Made by a program: the position numbers and the translations under genes. Below are positions 5,590-5,681 of a stretch of DNA of 5,681 nt, piece by piece (position 1 is the first letter of the stretch; every line of letters begins with the position of its first letter). Source of the stretch: UBA11858 sp964589145 (lineage in GTDB: Bacteria > Chloroflexota > Anaerolineae > Anaerolineales > UBA11858); the NCBI GenBank assembly GCA_964589145.1, contig CAZPSL010000218.1, positions 1 through 5,681 on the forward strand, written 5' to 3'. The notes beneath the pieces are model-generated. The model had not been told where the DNA came from and ran no database searches. It saw only the letters and a list, made by a program, of their open reading frames with translations.

Positions 5590-5681
5590 ATGGAAACCCC
5601 TACTCACATCTTCACAGGCAAACTGCAACGCGACTACTACATCACCGCCGATGACAAAGTGGTGCTGGATGTTCTGGGCGG
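5590..5681 (+). CDS. Start of a probable PfkB-family sugar kinase, cut by the window end
   Basis: Only 30 codons are visible. They read METPTHIFTGKLQRDYYITA and then DDKVVLDVLGG. The early Gly-x-x-x-x-Asp strand (GKLQRD, 10-15) followed by a Gly-Gly near residue 30 resembles the N-terminus of ribokinase/PfkB carbohydrate kinases, whose GG motif helps bind the sugar. That assignment rests on a short stretch and is tentative. No Shine-Dalgarno precedes the ATG, and the leader is the pyrimidine-rich tandem repeat, so translation may be leaderless or use a weak site. The frame stays open upstream, so an earlier start is formally possible but would translate repeats. Confidence 0.55.
   Translation, partial: METPTHIFTGKLQRDYYITADDKVVLDVLG

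Overview
The window looks like bacterial chromosome. G+C-rich metabolic genes are separated by intergenic DNA full of C-rich/G-rich palindromes and short inverted-repeat elements. That intergenic style, with a retinol-saturase-like oxidoreductase and a probable PfkB kinase, suggests Chloroflexota (Anaerolineae-like). This lineage call is inference, because there is no rRNA or marker gene here.

Layout, all genes on the + strand. (1) 1-193: leader with a possible sigma70-type promoter at 76-105. (2) 194-2209: a 671-residue membrane protein whose first ~380 residues resemble the lactose/cellobiose-type PTS permease domain (EIIC) and whose last ~240 form an EAL cyclic-di-GMP phosphodiesterase domain with every catalytic motif intact. 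The EIIC half keeps the conserved GIHG histidine but has lost the glutamate of the NINEP-type motif, so it may be a sensor rather than a transporter. (3) 2213-2986: a crotonase-fold protein starting 3 nt after the previous stop, with one of the two usual catalytic glutamates replaced by Gln. (4) 2987-3687: 0.7 kb of non-coding DNA with hairpins and two short elements (A, B) that have terminal inverted repeats. (5) 3688-5244: a FAD-dependent oxidoreductase of the phytoene desaturase/retinol saturase/carotenoid isomerase superfamily, with a strong ribosome binding site. (6) 5245-5589: non-coding DNA with a third element (C) and a heptamer tandem repeat. (7) 5590-5681: first 30 codons of a gene, probably a PfkB-family kinase.

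The EAL gene is clearly lower in G+C (by eye mid-40s percent) than the crotonase and oxidoreductase genes (by eye above 60 percent), although it sits only 3 nt from the crotonase gene. It may have been acquired separately. The spacing suggests the two are co-transcribed, but no functional link is evident. The oxidoreductase is flanked by elements B and C, two copies of one element family in opposite orientation.

The points most worth pursuing are the EIIC-EAL fusion with its missing sugar-site glutamate, and the non-autonomous, MITE-like family with ~8-bp direct repeats at two copies.
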